The notes under the pieces are model-generated. The model saw only the letters and a program-made list of their open reading frames with translations. It did no database searches and had not been told where the DNA came from. Positions 1 to 9,559 of a DNA stretch of 64,000 nt are shown here, in pieces. Where the stretch lies: the NCBI RefSeq assembly GCF_030247185.1, contig NC_080571.1, positions 344,193,879 to 344,257,878 on the forward strand, read 5' to 3'. The translations under genes and the position numbers were made by a program. Position 1 is the stretch's first letter; each line of letters starts with the position of its first letter. The stretch comes from Malaya genurostris. Taxonomy: Eukaryota > Arthropoda > Insecta > Diptera > Culicidae.

Positions 1-546
1 TTTAAAGACTCCTATTGCAAGTTCGATAATTACGAGGAGTTAATGCAGTCACTATCCGTGGGTAAGACCGTCTCACACCAACCCTCGCAGGTCGAGATAT
101 CTGTAGATCCGGCAATCAATTCTCTGGCAGCAAAAACTGTCGAGTACATGGTAAATAACAAGGTTAATGTCCTTGACTCTGATGTATCCACATTGAAGCG
201 TGTCCAGAAGGATGATTCCGAGCAGACTCAACCTAAGGGCCCGTCTCGAAAAGGACGTGGTGCGAAGACTAAACAGGCCGAGAAATTCCGTTCCAAGAAA
301 AACGAAAATACTTATCAAAACATGAAGGACGAGATTTCGGCTTTTAAAGACTCCTATTGCAAGTTCGATAATTACGAGGAGTTAATGCAGTCACTATCCG
401 TGGGTAAGACCGTCTCACACCCACCCTCACAGGTCGAGATATCTGTAGATCCGGCAATCAATTCTCTGGCAGCAAAAACTGTCGAGTACATGGTAAATAA
501 CAAGGTTAATGTCCTTGACTCTGATGTATCCACATTGAAGCGTGTG
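1..546 (+). repeat. In-frame tandem duplication, 342-bp period
   Basis: Bases 1-204 match 343-546 with about two substitutions (near 79 and 88), one changing Gln to Pro and one silent. The 138 bases between (205-342) look like the rest of one unit, so the window probably starts inside a longer array. The period is 114 codons, so the reading frame is kept. Confidence 0.85.
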
Positions 547-1053
547 ATGAAGTTGCAAGCCCACGCAAAGGTGGCTATGGCTAGGCGCCATGGACCATTC
601 GAGGATACCACAGCAACGGACGCTTTGGTTACAAGTACTATTCAGCACTTCTCCCGAGGCCTAAAAAGTACGGCCGCATTTATTGATCAGATCGGAACAT
701 TTGAGCATGGGGGACAAACGATCATCCCTTCACTCCCGAGGCAGCCTGAGATGCCAGTCGAGGCTCCTCTTGGTTTTGTTCCAACGAATTGTCATATGGG
801 AACAAGCCAGCTATACGCGCGAGGTGCAGTTGGGGCAGTATTTACCCCTGCAGAACTCGACGCGCTACCCGCAGCGGACAAGGTCTGGACTACAGTTGCG
901 AGGGCCAACATCGAGGATTTGGTTGTATCATATTCCAATCTTTTACAACGTATTGCTCGTAAGCTCTCCTATGGAGTCACGGAGATTGATTTACGCAGTG
1001 GGAAAGGAGCAGTCTCCCAGCTCGTGGGATCAACCATTCTATTCCATTATTAG
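1..1053 (+). CDS. Virus-like (capsid-type) endogenous ORF, 5' end outside window
   Basis: The frame is open from base 1; the first ATG in the window (position 43) is probably internal because the same residues precede it in the second repeat copy. The protein has a basic Lys/Arg-rich stretch (about nt 235-310), then a block that occurs twice in tandem, then a unique Gly/Pro-containing region (nt 550-1020) and a stop at 1051-1053. No catalytic motif, signal peptide or membrane segment is visible. I infer an endogenous RNA-virus capsid-like gene, perhaps toti-like, because its layout (basic stretch, Ala/Leu helices, then a Gly-rich turn followed by Pro-rich residues) resembles the array ORF at the right edge. 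The family is not proven. The last residues before the stop probably lie at the junction with gypsy-like pol sequence that starts about 1054. It could also be a domesticated gene. Confidence 0.45.
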   Translation, partial: FKDSYCKFDNYEELMQSLSVGKTVSHQPSQVEISVDPAINSLAAKTVEYMVNNKVNVLDSDVSTLKRVQKDDSEQTQPKGPSRKGRGAKTKQAEKFRSKKNENTYQNMKDEISAFKDSYCKFDNYEELMQSLSVGKTVSHPPSQVEISVDPAINSLAAKTVEYMVNNKVNVLDSDVSTLKRVMKLQAHAKVAMARRHGPFEDTTATDALVTSTIQHFSRGLKSTAAFIDQIGTFEHGGQTIIPSLPRQPEMPVEAPLGFVPTNCHMGTSQLYARGAVGAVFTPAELDALPAADKVWTTVARANIEDLVVSYSNLLQRIARKLSYGVTEIDLRSGKGAVSQLVGSTILFHY

Positions 1054-2733
1054 TGCATCAGTTACAGGAAGTGAACCAAATTCAAATTAGGGATTCGCAT
1101 TTGGAAGACACAAAAAGAAAACATTTACGAGAAGTATTAACAAATTTTCAGGACCTTTTTCAGCCAGTTGATGGTAAGCTATCATTCACAACAAAAATAA
1201 AAGCGGAAATCCGGACATGTGATGACAATCCCATATATTCAAAATCCTACCCCCCATCCCCCAAAGTTTAAAAACAGAAGTAGAAAAGCAAATTAATAAA
1301 CTATTAGAAGATGGAATTATTCGTCCTTCTAAATCTCCGTATAATTCTCCAATTTGGATCTTTCCAAAAAAATCTGATACTTCAAATACAAAAAAGTTCA
1401 GATTGGTTATTGATTTCAGAAATTAAACATAAAGACAATAAGTGATCGTTACCCAATTCCCGATACTTCTACAGTTTTGGCAAATTTAGGCGAAAAATAA
1501 ATATTTTACAACATTAGATCTTGCTTCAGGTTTCCATCAAGTTCTGATGTCAGAAAAAGATATTGAAAAAAACTGCTTTTTCTGTAAACAATGGGAAATA
1601 CGTTTTCGTTCGTATGCCATTTGGACTTAAAAACGCCCCGAGCATATTTCAAAGGGTAATGGATGATGTTCTTAGAGAACATATTGGAAAAACTTTGTTT
1701 TGTATATATTGATGACATAATAATAGTAGGAAAAACTTTCGAAGAACATTTAAAAAATATTGAAACGGTTTTTCAAACTTTGAGAGAGGCCAATTTCCGA
1801 ATTCAACCAGACAAATGTGAGTTTCTTAAAAAAAGAAGTTGAATTTTTAGGGTTTATAGTTTCCAAAGACGGATTAAAGCCAAATCGAAAGAAAATAGAC
1901 TGTATTCAAAAATATCCAGAACCAACCAATTTGAGGGAATTGCGAGCATTTTTAGGATTATCTGGATATTATAGACGTTTTGTGAAAAATTATGCCAAAG
2001 TTGCAAAACCTTTGACAAAATTTTTGAAAGGTGAAAATGGACGTCGTCAAATATCTAAAAATGAATCAAAGAATCATAAAATTGTCTTAGATAATGAAGG
2101 ACTAAAAAGTTACAGATTATTAAAAGAGATTCTTTCTTCAAGTGATGTTTTAGCTTTTCCAGACTTCAGTAAAACATTTTTGTTAACTACCGATGCTTCC
2201 AATAAAGCAATTGGTGCTGTTTTATCCCAAGAATTCCATGATGGAGAAAGACCTATTACTTTTATATCCAAAACACTTTCTACTGCAGAAGAAAATTATG
2301 CTACAAATCAGAAAGAGATGTTAGCAATTGTATGGGCATTGCAATCTCTAAGAAATTTTATATATGGACATAAGATCAGAATTTATACTGATCACCAACC
2401 ACTTACTTTTGCACTTTCACCAAAAAATAATAATACCAAACATTATAAACCAGGAAAATCTAACATAGTAGCTGATGCATTATCTCGAATACAAATTAAT
2501 TCAATGACAGCTACTCAACATTCTGCAGATTATGATGACAGTTCCTACATCCCTTCAACGGAAGCTCCCGTTAACGTTTTTAAAAATCAATTAATTTTCA
2601 AGATTGGAAAAAATTCAAGTTATGATTTGGTAATTCCTTTTGATAATTACAAAAGACATATTTTTATTGAACATAGATTTTCTAAAGAATTTTTAAAAGA
2701 ATATCTCAATCCAAAAGTTTTAAATGGTATATA
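1054..2733 (+). pseudogene. pol: Errantivirus A pol, reverse transcriptase and RNase H part
   Basis: This is the polymerase of a Ty3/gypsy retroelement. The region ahead of RT (nt 1060-1260) and the fingers motif (LLEDGIIRPS, nt 1300-1330) lie in different frames. The TTLDLASGFHQ motif is near 1508-1540, the palm region near 1700 reads as a YIDD-type box in another frame, and the connection/RNase H part is a clean frame from 1817. RNase H shows TTDASNKAIGAVL near 2190 and TDHQPLTFALSP near 2390. At least four frame breaks occur between 1260 and 1820, plus a small deletion near 2435, where the segment between the TDHQPLTF and YKPGKSNIVADALSR motifs is shortened. It ends at the mariner target TA (2732-2733). 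Not functional. Confidence 0.85.
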
Positions 2734-3644
2734 ACAGTTCGGCTGAAAAGTTCGTATCGTTTAATAGAAACACACATTTTTTTTGCCAGAATTCGTTTTT
2801 ATTATTTAACATAATTGCCATCAAAGGCGATACAGCGATTATAGCGATCTTCCAACTTTTCGATACCATTTTTGTAGTACGATTTGTCCTTTGCCTCAAA
2901 ATAGGCCTCAGTTTCAGCGATTACCTCTTCATTACTTCTAATTTTTTTACCAGCGAGCATTCTCTTGAGGTCTGAGAACAGGAAAAAGTCACTGGGGGCC
3001 AAATCTGGAGAATACGGTGGATCAGGGAGCAATTCGAAGCCCAATTCGTTCAATTTCAGCATGGTTTTTCGTTGTTGTTTTTGATCGATTGTGAGCTCAC
3101 GCGGCACCCATTTTGCAGAAAGCTTTCTCATATCCAAATATTCGTGAATAATATGTCCAACACGTTCCTTTGATATCTTTAGGGTGTCAGCTATCTCGAT
3201 CAACTTCACTTTACGGTCATTGAAAATCATTTTGTGGATTTTTTTCACGTTTTCATCGGTAACAGCCTCTTTTGGACGTCCACTGCGTTCATCGTCTTCG
3301 GTGCTCATATGACCAGTACGAAATTTTGCAAACCACTTACGAATTGTTACTTCGCCCGGTGCAGAGTCTGGATAACACTCATCAAGCCATTTTTTGGTAT
3401 CGGTGGCACTTTTTTTCATCAAAAAGTAGTGTTTCATCAACACACGAAATTCCTTTTTTTTTTATTTTTTTCACAATAACAAAAGTAGCTTCACTCAAAA
3501 TGCAATATCTCACAAACTAATAATTAGACAGCTGTCAAATTTATACACGTATCTTTTGAAGGTTGGTACTAACTGAAAATGGTATGGATTTAATTCTAGT
3601 GGCGCCCTCTCATAGAAACGATACGAACTTTTCAGCCGATCTGT
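2734..3644 (-). mobile_element. Mariner element with internal deletion, inserted in errantivirus A
   Basis: Terminal inverted repeats of about 29 bp start acag(t/a)tcggctgaaaagtt at 2734 and on the complement at 3644. TA is duplicated at 2732-2733 and 3645-3646. Removing the element rejoins the pol frame of element A (…LNGI before it, YTDE-type residues after it), which fixes the boundaries and relative age. Confidence 0.9.
2802..3443 (-). pseudogene. Mariner transposase, deleted
   Basis: The N-terminal DNA-binding half is recognisable (KHYFL near the start, DDERSGRP linker around residue 52, then HIIHEYL). It then jumps from the LTIDQKQQR region straight to PYSPDLAPSDFFLF, which holds the third catalytic Asp of the D,D34D triad. 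The first two catalytic Asp residues are lost in the deletion, so it cannot catalyse transposition. The normal family length is about 345 residues; this is about 213. There is no ATG at the expected start: an A-run has expanded ahead of the conserved EFRVL region. It could be mobilised in trans because both inverted repeats remain. Confidence 0.88.
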
Positions 3645-4653
3645 TATACCGATGAAGCAATAATGGGAGTGATTCAAGAAGTTTATAGAGAAATTTTTGA
3701 TCCAAGAATAATTAGGGCTAGATTTTCACAAATAAAAGTACAAGATTTAAATAACGAAGAACGACAACTAGAAAAAAATACACCAATTTGCGCATAGAAA
3801 TGCACATGAAAATTCAAAACAAATGATTAAATACTTTTACTTCCCAAAAATGAAAAAAATTATCAATCAATTTGTAAAAAATTGTGAAATATGTAGTACC
3901 GAAAAATATGAACGAAATCCGCAAAAAATTATACCATTCAAAACACCGATCCCAACATACCCAGGAGAAATTATTCATATCGATATTTTTGTATATGACA
4001 TAAACAACATGTTTTTAACTTCAATTGATAAATTCTCAAAATATTTAAAATTTAAATCTATTAAAACAAAATCAATATTAGATATTGAAGAAGCTCTATT
4101 AGATATTGTACACGAATGGAATATACCAAAAATGATAGTAATGGATAATGAAAGTTCATTTAGTTCAAACGTAATCGAACAAAGATTTAGAGATTTAAGC
4201 ATTAGTATATTTAAAACTCCTGTTCATAGATCTGAGACCAATGGTCAAATTGAGAGAAGTCATTCAACAATAAGAGAAATTTCACGATGCATTAAAAAAG
4301 AATCACCAGAAATAAACATTTTGGAATTAATGAGAAAATCCGTTTACAAATATAATAGTTCAATACATTCATTTACAAATAATACTCCACATAATGTTTA
4401 TATATGGGAAAATGATAAAAGACTCGATGCAGATCAAAGGGCATTACGAAAAATTAAAAGTCATCAATTGTATCAAAAGAAAAATGAGAACATACAAGAC
4501 AAAAATTATCCGCATTTTGAGCCAGGATCAAATATATTTGAAAAAACATACAATATTTCAAAAAGAAAAAGTAAATACAAAAAAATTACAGTTAAAGAAA
4601 ATCATGACACATATATCATTGATACAAATTTTAAATTCATAAATTTAATTTGA
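3645..4653 (+). pseudogene. pol: Errantivirus A pol, integrase part
   Basis: It continues pol after the mariner. Nucleotides 3646-3796 hold the region before integrase with a stop near 3797. From 3823 one frame is open for 276 codons: a Cys pair of the zinc domain (NCEICS, about 3880), the integrase core Asp (HIDIFVYD, about 3980), the second Asp (VMDNESSF, about 4140) and the Glu in ETNGQIERSH (about 4235), consistent with a D,D-35-E core. The C-terminal Lys-rich tail ends at 4651-4653. The His pair of the zinc domain is disturbed by the frame break near 3795. The integrase core is well preserved although the element as a whole is dead. Confidence 0.85.
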
Positions 4654-4686
4654 GGAAAAAAATGTAACAACTATCTTTATGTATAT

Positions 4687-6251
4687 TTTCAGACTTATCA
4701 TACCATCAATATTGTCAATTCAAGGAAAAATTCAAATTCAAAATTCGATTAGGATATGTAAGAATTGTGCAGCCTATTAACTTATCCGAATTAAAAGAAA
4801 TGATTGATAATTTCGATAACCTAATTCGAACAAAGGCACAAATCTCCAAATATCAAGGGGAACGTGCCATTCGAGCCAATTTGTTCTGATTCCTGATATA
4901 TAGATTACTTCAAAGTAAAAATATATTGTTGTCACAAACATATCATAAGTTGGTGCCTCAGCAAAATCGCCAAAAACGATGGGACAGCGATGGGATAGCT
5001 GCAACTCCTGACGCAGACGATTTACACATTATCAACCAAACTATGAATAACCTAATCGATAATAATAATCAGCAAGTATTTATAAATGAAGCAATAAATT
5101 CTAAAATTCAACATCTGAGTAAGGTAACTAATGAACTACTACAACTGGATTTCAAATCAAAAGAACAACATGTTATTGAAATGAATCTTCTTCAAATAAT
5201 ATTGAATATAGATACAGCACAACACCAAATTGAAATACTTGAAGATGCTATTCTCCTCGCAAAACACGGAATTCCTAGCAGTCGACTTTTATCACTGAAA
5301 GACTTTTCAAGGAATAAGACGTTTTTGATACATCAAAATATTCCAGTAACTTCATTCGAAAATTTATTAACAAGAACAACGGCACAAATTGCCATTAACA
5401 ACACTTGCGTGATCTATATGCTTAAAATACCACAACTATCAAATGAAACATTTAATTATGAATATGATCAAACACGAGTTCATATTAAAGTAAATTATAT
5501 TCTCATGAATAAACTAAGTGTTTATGAAACTGAAAGTCAATGCATAAAAGATATGGAATACTATATATGTGAACCCGATCTGATAACAATGGCAAATCAA
5601 TGCTTTAAAAATCTGATGCAGATACAACATGCAAATTGTTCTTATGAAAAAGTGAATTCGGATGGATTTGTTAAACGAATTGATGATGTAAACATTCTTC
5701 TGAACAACGTAAATATTATACTACAAACAAATTGTAGTAACAATACACAACTTTTGAAAGGATCATATCTAATACAATTTGAAGAATGCAATCTATACAT
5801 AAACGAAACTCTTTACACAAATGCCATCATAACTACAGAAGAATTTAGACCAACAACAGGAATAATCGCATATGAAAACAATACTATCGATGTTCCATCG
5901 CCAGAATATTTGGGAAATCTCACTTTAAAACATCGAGCAATGATACAACATGTATATTTGGAAAATGAATCATTAAAATGGAAATTTCATCTTTTCGGAA
6001 CCATAAGCATCTCAACCATTCTTGTAGCAGTTATAGGATTTGGAATATGCATTATTATTCGATGGAAAGCGACACAGATTAAAGTTAATATAGAAAACAA
6101 AAAAATAGCATCAACAGCAATTGAAGATTTGTCAAAAACAATATATCCAGAAAATAAACTATCTATATATCCAGATTTTTCAGAAGAAAGATTCATTGAA
6201 ATTCAAAAATATTTAAATATGACAACACAAGACCGTTCCATGAAACTTTGA
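4687..6251 (+). pseudogene. env: Errantivirus A envelope protein
   Basis: A likely splice acceptor (ttttcag) lies at 4687-4693, as expected for a spliced env. The surface part (about 4700-4925) is broken by frameshifts and stops. From 4926 the frame is open to 6251, without a usable ATG at its start. A furin-type basic site (RQKR, about nt 4968-4980) is followed by the WDSDG fusion region, then a coiled-coil-like, Asn-rich ectodomain with several Cys and N-glycosylation sites, and one membrane span at about nt 6005-6060 with a cytoplasmic tail. It aligns in order with env of the complete element at 22758. Defective as it stands because the N-terminal part is interrupted. Confidence 0.83.
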
Positions 6252-6252
6252 G

Positions 6253-6317
6253 GACAAAGTCTTTTCAAGAATACAATTAAGTCTTTTAGACAAAGTCTTT
6301 TCAAGAATATACAATTA
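6253..6317 (+). repeat. Short direct repeat after env A
   Basis: A 27-29 bp unit beginning gacaaagtcttttcaag occurs at 6253-6279 and 6289-6317, two bases longer the second time. It lies where the polypurine tract and 3' LTR should start, and may be a remnant of them. Confidence 0.6.
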
Positions 6318-6328
6318 TTATTACAACA

Positions 6329-6814
6329 ATGGGTAAATATGGGTGGACTCATGAGTGTGAGATGTTAGCATCTCATCAATGGCTTTCCTTCCGCAATTTC
6401 CTTCATATTATGAATGGATTCAAATATAAATCTTTCAGTGTCAAAGCTTCTCGTGATCTTATGCGTACGACGCTTGAAAATCTTCCTAATACTTGTCCCT
6501 TTTCTGAGTCAACACGCTTCCCTGATAACGTGATTTATATCGATCTTCATCATAGTGTTCCTTCACGAATCATACGTCAACTTGTAATGGCATTGGACTT
6601 TTCCGATCGACAGACCGAAAAAGCACGGAACGTCCCTGATGCTATTGACATTAGAACTTTTTCGAATTTTGAAGATGCTAAGGTAGCTTTCTTCTCGAGT
6701 GTTGATCAGTGTTTGGATATATGTGCTCGTTTCGCTATCGAGGATTGTCATATTTTTGGAGTTTATACTCAAGGTTCCTTTGAGAGTCAATATGCTCTCA
6801 CATGGACTTCTTAA
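6329..6814 (+). CDS. Unidentified intact ORF, possible viral fragment
   Basis: An ATG-started frame of 161 codons with balanced composition and higher GC than the surrounding TE remnants. I see no signal peptide, membrane helix, zinc motif or catalytic signature. It lies directly between the end of errantivirus A and a 5'-truncated LINE. I cannot assign a function. Because the other side of element A is also bounded by a virus-like ORF, a second piece of the same or a related viral insertion is a reasonable guess, not a demonstrated one. The frame ends at 6812-6814, and LINE-like endonuclease sequence begins about 25 bases later. Confidence 0.35.
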   Translation: MGKYGWTHECEMLASHQWLSFRNFLHIMNGFKYKSFSVKASRDLMRTTLENLPNTCPFSESTRFPDNVIYIDLHHSVPSRIIRQLVMALDFSDRQTEKARNVPDAIDIRTFSNFEDAKVAFFSSVDQCLDICARFAIEDCHIFGVYTQGSFESQYALTWTS

Positions 6815-6836
6815 AATTTTCTTTTCCAGGTTTGTT

Positions 6837-7564
6837 ATTACTTCTTCCTGGGATCGGACATGCGACTTGAGTGTAATCAACGCGCACAATGAATCGTTAG
6901 AACAAATTTCGACTCTCGCAGCACCCATCGACGAAATTTTGATTGTAGGAGATTTTAACTTCTCAAGCCTGAAATGGTGTGCGACTACGGATGGCTTCAT
7001 GTATGCAGATCCCAAGGAATCCACCTTTCAAGCCGGCATCACAAGTTTATTGGATTGTTATAGCGTAAATTTGTTGCGACAATGTAATCACGTCAGGAAC
7101 GAAAACAATAGATTACTTGATCTTTGTTTTTCGAGTATTTCCGATAAGGCTCCCAAGATTGTACTAGCTCCTTCGCCTCTAGTAAAATCTGTTAGGCACC
7201 ATCCACCGCTGCATATCGTGCTTGATTCAGAAAATAAAACGTACTGCGACGTTTCGAACACCGTCAGCTATAATTTTTATAAAGCTGATTATGATAGCAT
7301 GAATAATTTTCTTTTTACTATTAATTGGACTGAAGTTCTTAACAATGACGATGTCAATGCTGCAGTACAGACTTTTTCTAACATTATGAGCTATGTTATC
7401 GATCGCTTTGTGCCTAAGCGATCCAGTCGGAAATCAACCAAACCGAATTGGCAATCCACCGAACTAAGACGTTTAAAAACAGTAAAACGGGCAGCATTGA
7501 AGCAATATTCTAAGCATGGAGGATTTGTCTTACGGCAAAATCATGTGCAGATAAACCGAACGTA
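6837..7564 (+). pseudogene. Jockey/CR1-like LINE, endonuclease part (left half of split element)
   Basis: 5'-truncated ORF2. It begins inside the apurinic-type endonuclease: EILIVGDFNFSSLKW (about nt 6936-6980) is the GDFN box, and RHHPPLHI (about nt 7195-7220) stands where an SDH-type box would be, so the catalytic His context looks degraded. The linker to RT follows. Coding sequence stops at the target duplication 7553-7564, where a complete I-group element is inserted, and resumes at 13571 in the same order. The upstream part, including ORF1 and the first third of the endonuclease, is missing, as is usual for LINE insertions truncated during target-primed reverse transcription. Confidence 0.75.
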
Positions 7565-8245
7565 TCATTCAGTAAAAACCATTCAAGCGAAGAGGTTGTG
7601 TTTCGATTGTACTGGCTCGTGAGTTAACGGCTGCTACCGAGACAATTCTAAGCTTCAGGTAGTTAAACTGCCCATAGCAAACGCAATATTCGGGGCGTTT
7701 CCCGACTGGAAAGCTAGCAACGAAGGCCATCCCGTTCATACGCACAGAGGTGTAGAGACACAGAGGTGCGAGAGCATAGAAGTGACGAGTCACAGAGGTG
7801 CCATCGCATAAAGGTGCGAAGACGAAGGGGTGCAAAGGCACAGAGGTGCTAAAGCAACCCAGTGCTGATCTACCAGGTACCAGAATTTGTACGCTGCGTA
7901 GGATCAAAAGAGACGGCATATATCGCGAGGTGCTACACTGCAAGCATCGCATTTGATCGCCACCAAGAGCAAAAGCACTGTACCTGGGGTCAGGTACAGC
8001 AAGTGCAGTGGTGTTCACAACGACGGCAGAGCAACTGAGATAGCAGTAAACGACAGAAGACTGCCAATTGGAAACAGCAAAAGACTGCCAATTGGAAATC
8101 GTTGGAAGAGCTTCACGTCGTTCTTCACGATAAAGGAACAGAGACATCAGCTACAAGGTAGATTTAATTTAATTTATTTTTTATTTCTTATATCTGAAAT
8201 TTTACTAAACATAAGTTTTTATTTTGGTATTATTAATTTAATGTA
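7565..8245 (+). promoter_or_regulatory. 5' UTR / internal promoter region of the I-group element, with GAGGTG repeats
   Basis: Non-coding leader from the target duplication to the ORF1 ATG. Between about 7740 and 7870 there are at least six imperfect copies of a motif close to cacagaggtgc at irregular 15-25 base spacing. Two further near-identical copies of actgccaattggaaa follow at about 8058-8098. LINEs of this group carry internal Pol II promoters here; which bases act is not visible. Confidence 0.6.
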
Positions 8246-9559
8246 ATGGATGATCTCATGGAAGATCATCCGAATCCGATTCCGGATACTAGTAAAAGTT
8301 TAAATACTCCGAGGGCTAAACATTATCCACAGGGTACCACTGGGCCATGGATAGTCTATCTTCGAAAAAAAGAAAAGATTTTAAACTTGATGCAAATTAC
8401 AAAGGATTTGACATCACATTTCTCTGAAGTTAAAGAAATCTGTAAGGTTAATAGAGATAAAATTCGAGTTGTAGTTAACGACTTGAAACAGGCAAACGAT
8501 ATTGTAACCTGTAAATTATTTGCTATTGAATATCGAGTTTACATTCCATCGAAGGAGGTAGAAATTGACGGTGTTGTGACTGAAGCAAGTCTGACAGCAG
8601 ATGATTTACTTAAAAATGGAGTTGGCCGTTTTAAAAACTCCATGCTTGAGGGAGTTAAGATACTCGAGTGCAAACAATTGTACTCAGCATCTATTGTCGA
8701 TGGAAAAAAGTCTTATCGTCCCTCAGATTCGTTTCGCGTAACATTTGCCGGATCTGCATTGCCTAGCCATGTCTATATCGATAAAATTCGTCTTCCTGTT
8801 CGGCTTTTCGTACCGCATGTTATGAATTGCACGAACTGTAAAAAATTCGGACATACAGCTACTTACTGTAGTAATAAGTCCAAATGTATCAAATGTCAAG
8901 GGCCTCATAAGGATAATCTTTGCGATAAAGATGTTGAAAAATGTGTTTATTGTGGGGAAAGCCCTCATGATGATCTTTCAGTGTGCGCTGCATTTAAGCT
9001 GCGTAAAGACAAAATGAAGCTTTCTTTAAAAGCACGGTCTAAGCGCACATATGCAGAAATGCTCAAAACGGTCATACATGTCTCCCCTTTGGAAACCGAA
9101 AACGGTTTTTCAAATCTTGCGGAGCCAGAGGAATCTGACTCTGACGGAAATAGTGAAGATACCTCGTTTGTCACTCCTCAAGGGTCTGTTAAGAGGAGAT
9201 TAACAAACCACAAAATACCAAAAAAGACACCTAAAATTATACCTTCAAAAAAAGATCCCCGTGTTAAAGCTAAAAAGCCAAATTTAAAACCAAAAACTGT
9301 GCCTCCTGGTTTGTCAAATTCACAAACCAATCCAGGAACTAGCTCAAGAAAAGACAATAATCCAGTGGGCTCCATTTCACATTCACCAACAGGATTACTG
9401 AAATTTTCGGAAATTGTAGAATGGATTTTCGCTGCATTCAATATTTCTGAACCTCTAAAGACCATCATAACAGCATTCCTTCCAATAGCTAGAACTTTTT
9501 TGAAACAGTTATCAGCTCAATGGCCAGCTCTTTCAGGTTTTGTATCATTTGATGGATAA
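8246..9559 (+). CDS. I-group ORF1 protein (Gag-like, nucleic-acid binding)
   Basis: 437 residues, ATG at 8246, the first in frame after the leader. It binds element RNA and forms the ribonucleoprotein needed for retrotransposition. The middle part (residues about 150-195) carries the conserved SFRVTFAGSALP block and the PVRLFVP block typical of I-factor ORF1. Three consecutive Cys/His knuckles follow at residues about 195-250, beginning CTNCKKFGHTATYC, CIKCQGPHKDNLC and CVYCGESPHDDLSVC. The C-terminal half is Ser/Lys/Pro-rich with basic stretches. The stop overlaps the ORF2 start (ATGGATAA, 9552-9559), so ORF2 is probably reached by termination-reinitiation. Confidence 0.9.
   Translation: MDDLMEDHPNPIPDTSKSLNTPRAKHYPQGTTGPWIVYLRKKEKILNLMQITKDLTSHFSEVKEICKVNRDKIRVVVNDLKQANDIVTCKLFAIEYRVYIPSKEVEIDGVVTEASLTADDLLKNGVGRFKNSMLEGVKILECKQLYSASIVDGKKSYRPSDSFRVTFAGSALPSHVYIDKIRLPVRLFVPHVMNCTNCKKFGHTATYCSNKSKCIKCQGPHKDNLCDKDVEKCVYCGESPHDDLSVCAAFKLRKDKMKLSLKARSKRTYAEMLKTVIHVSPLETENGFSNLAEPEESDSDGNSEDTSFVTPQGSVKRRLTNHKIPKKTPKIIPSKKDPRVKAKKPNLKPKTVPPGLSNSQTNPGTSSRKDNNPVGSISHSPTGLLKFSEIVEWIFAAFNISEPLKTIITAFLPIARTFLKQLSAQWPALSGFVSFDG

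Larger units (their letters stand above)
1054..6320 (+). mobile_element. Gypsy/errantivirus-like element A, truncated (pol and env only)
   Basis: Protein-level order is RT, RNase H, integrase, env, all on the plus strand, colinear with the complete element at 17546-24586. Gag, protease, primer-binding site and both LTRs are missing. The left edge joins the virus-like ORF at about 1054 and the right edge stops just after env, where another virus-like ORF begins at 6329. Frameshifts and a mariner insertion show it is old. Confidence 0.8.
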
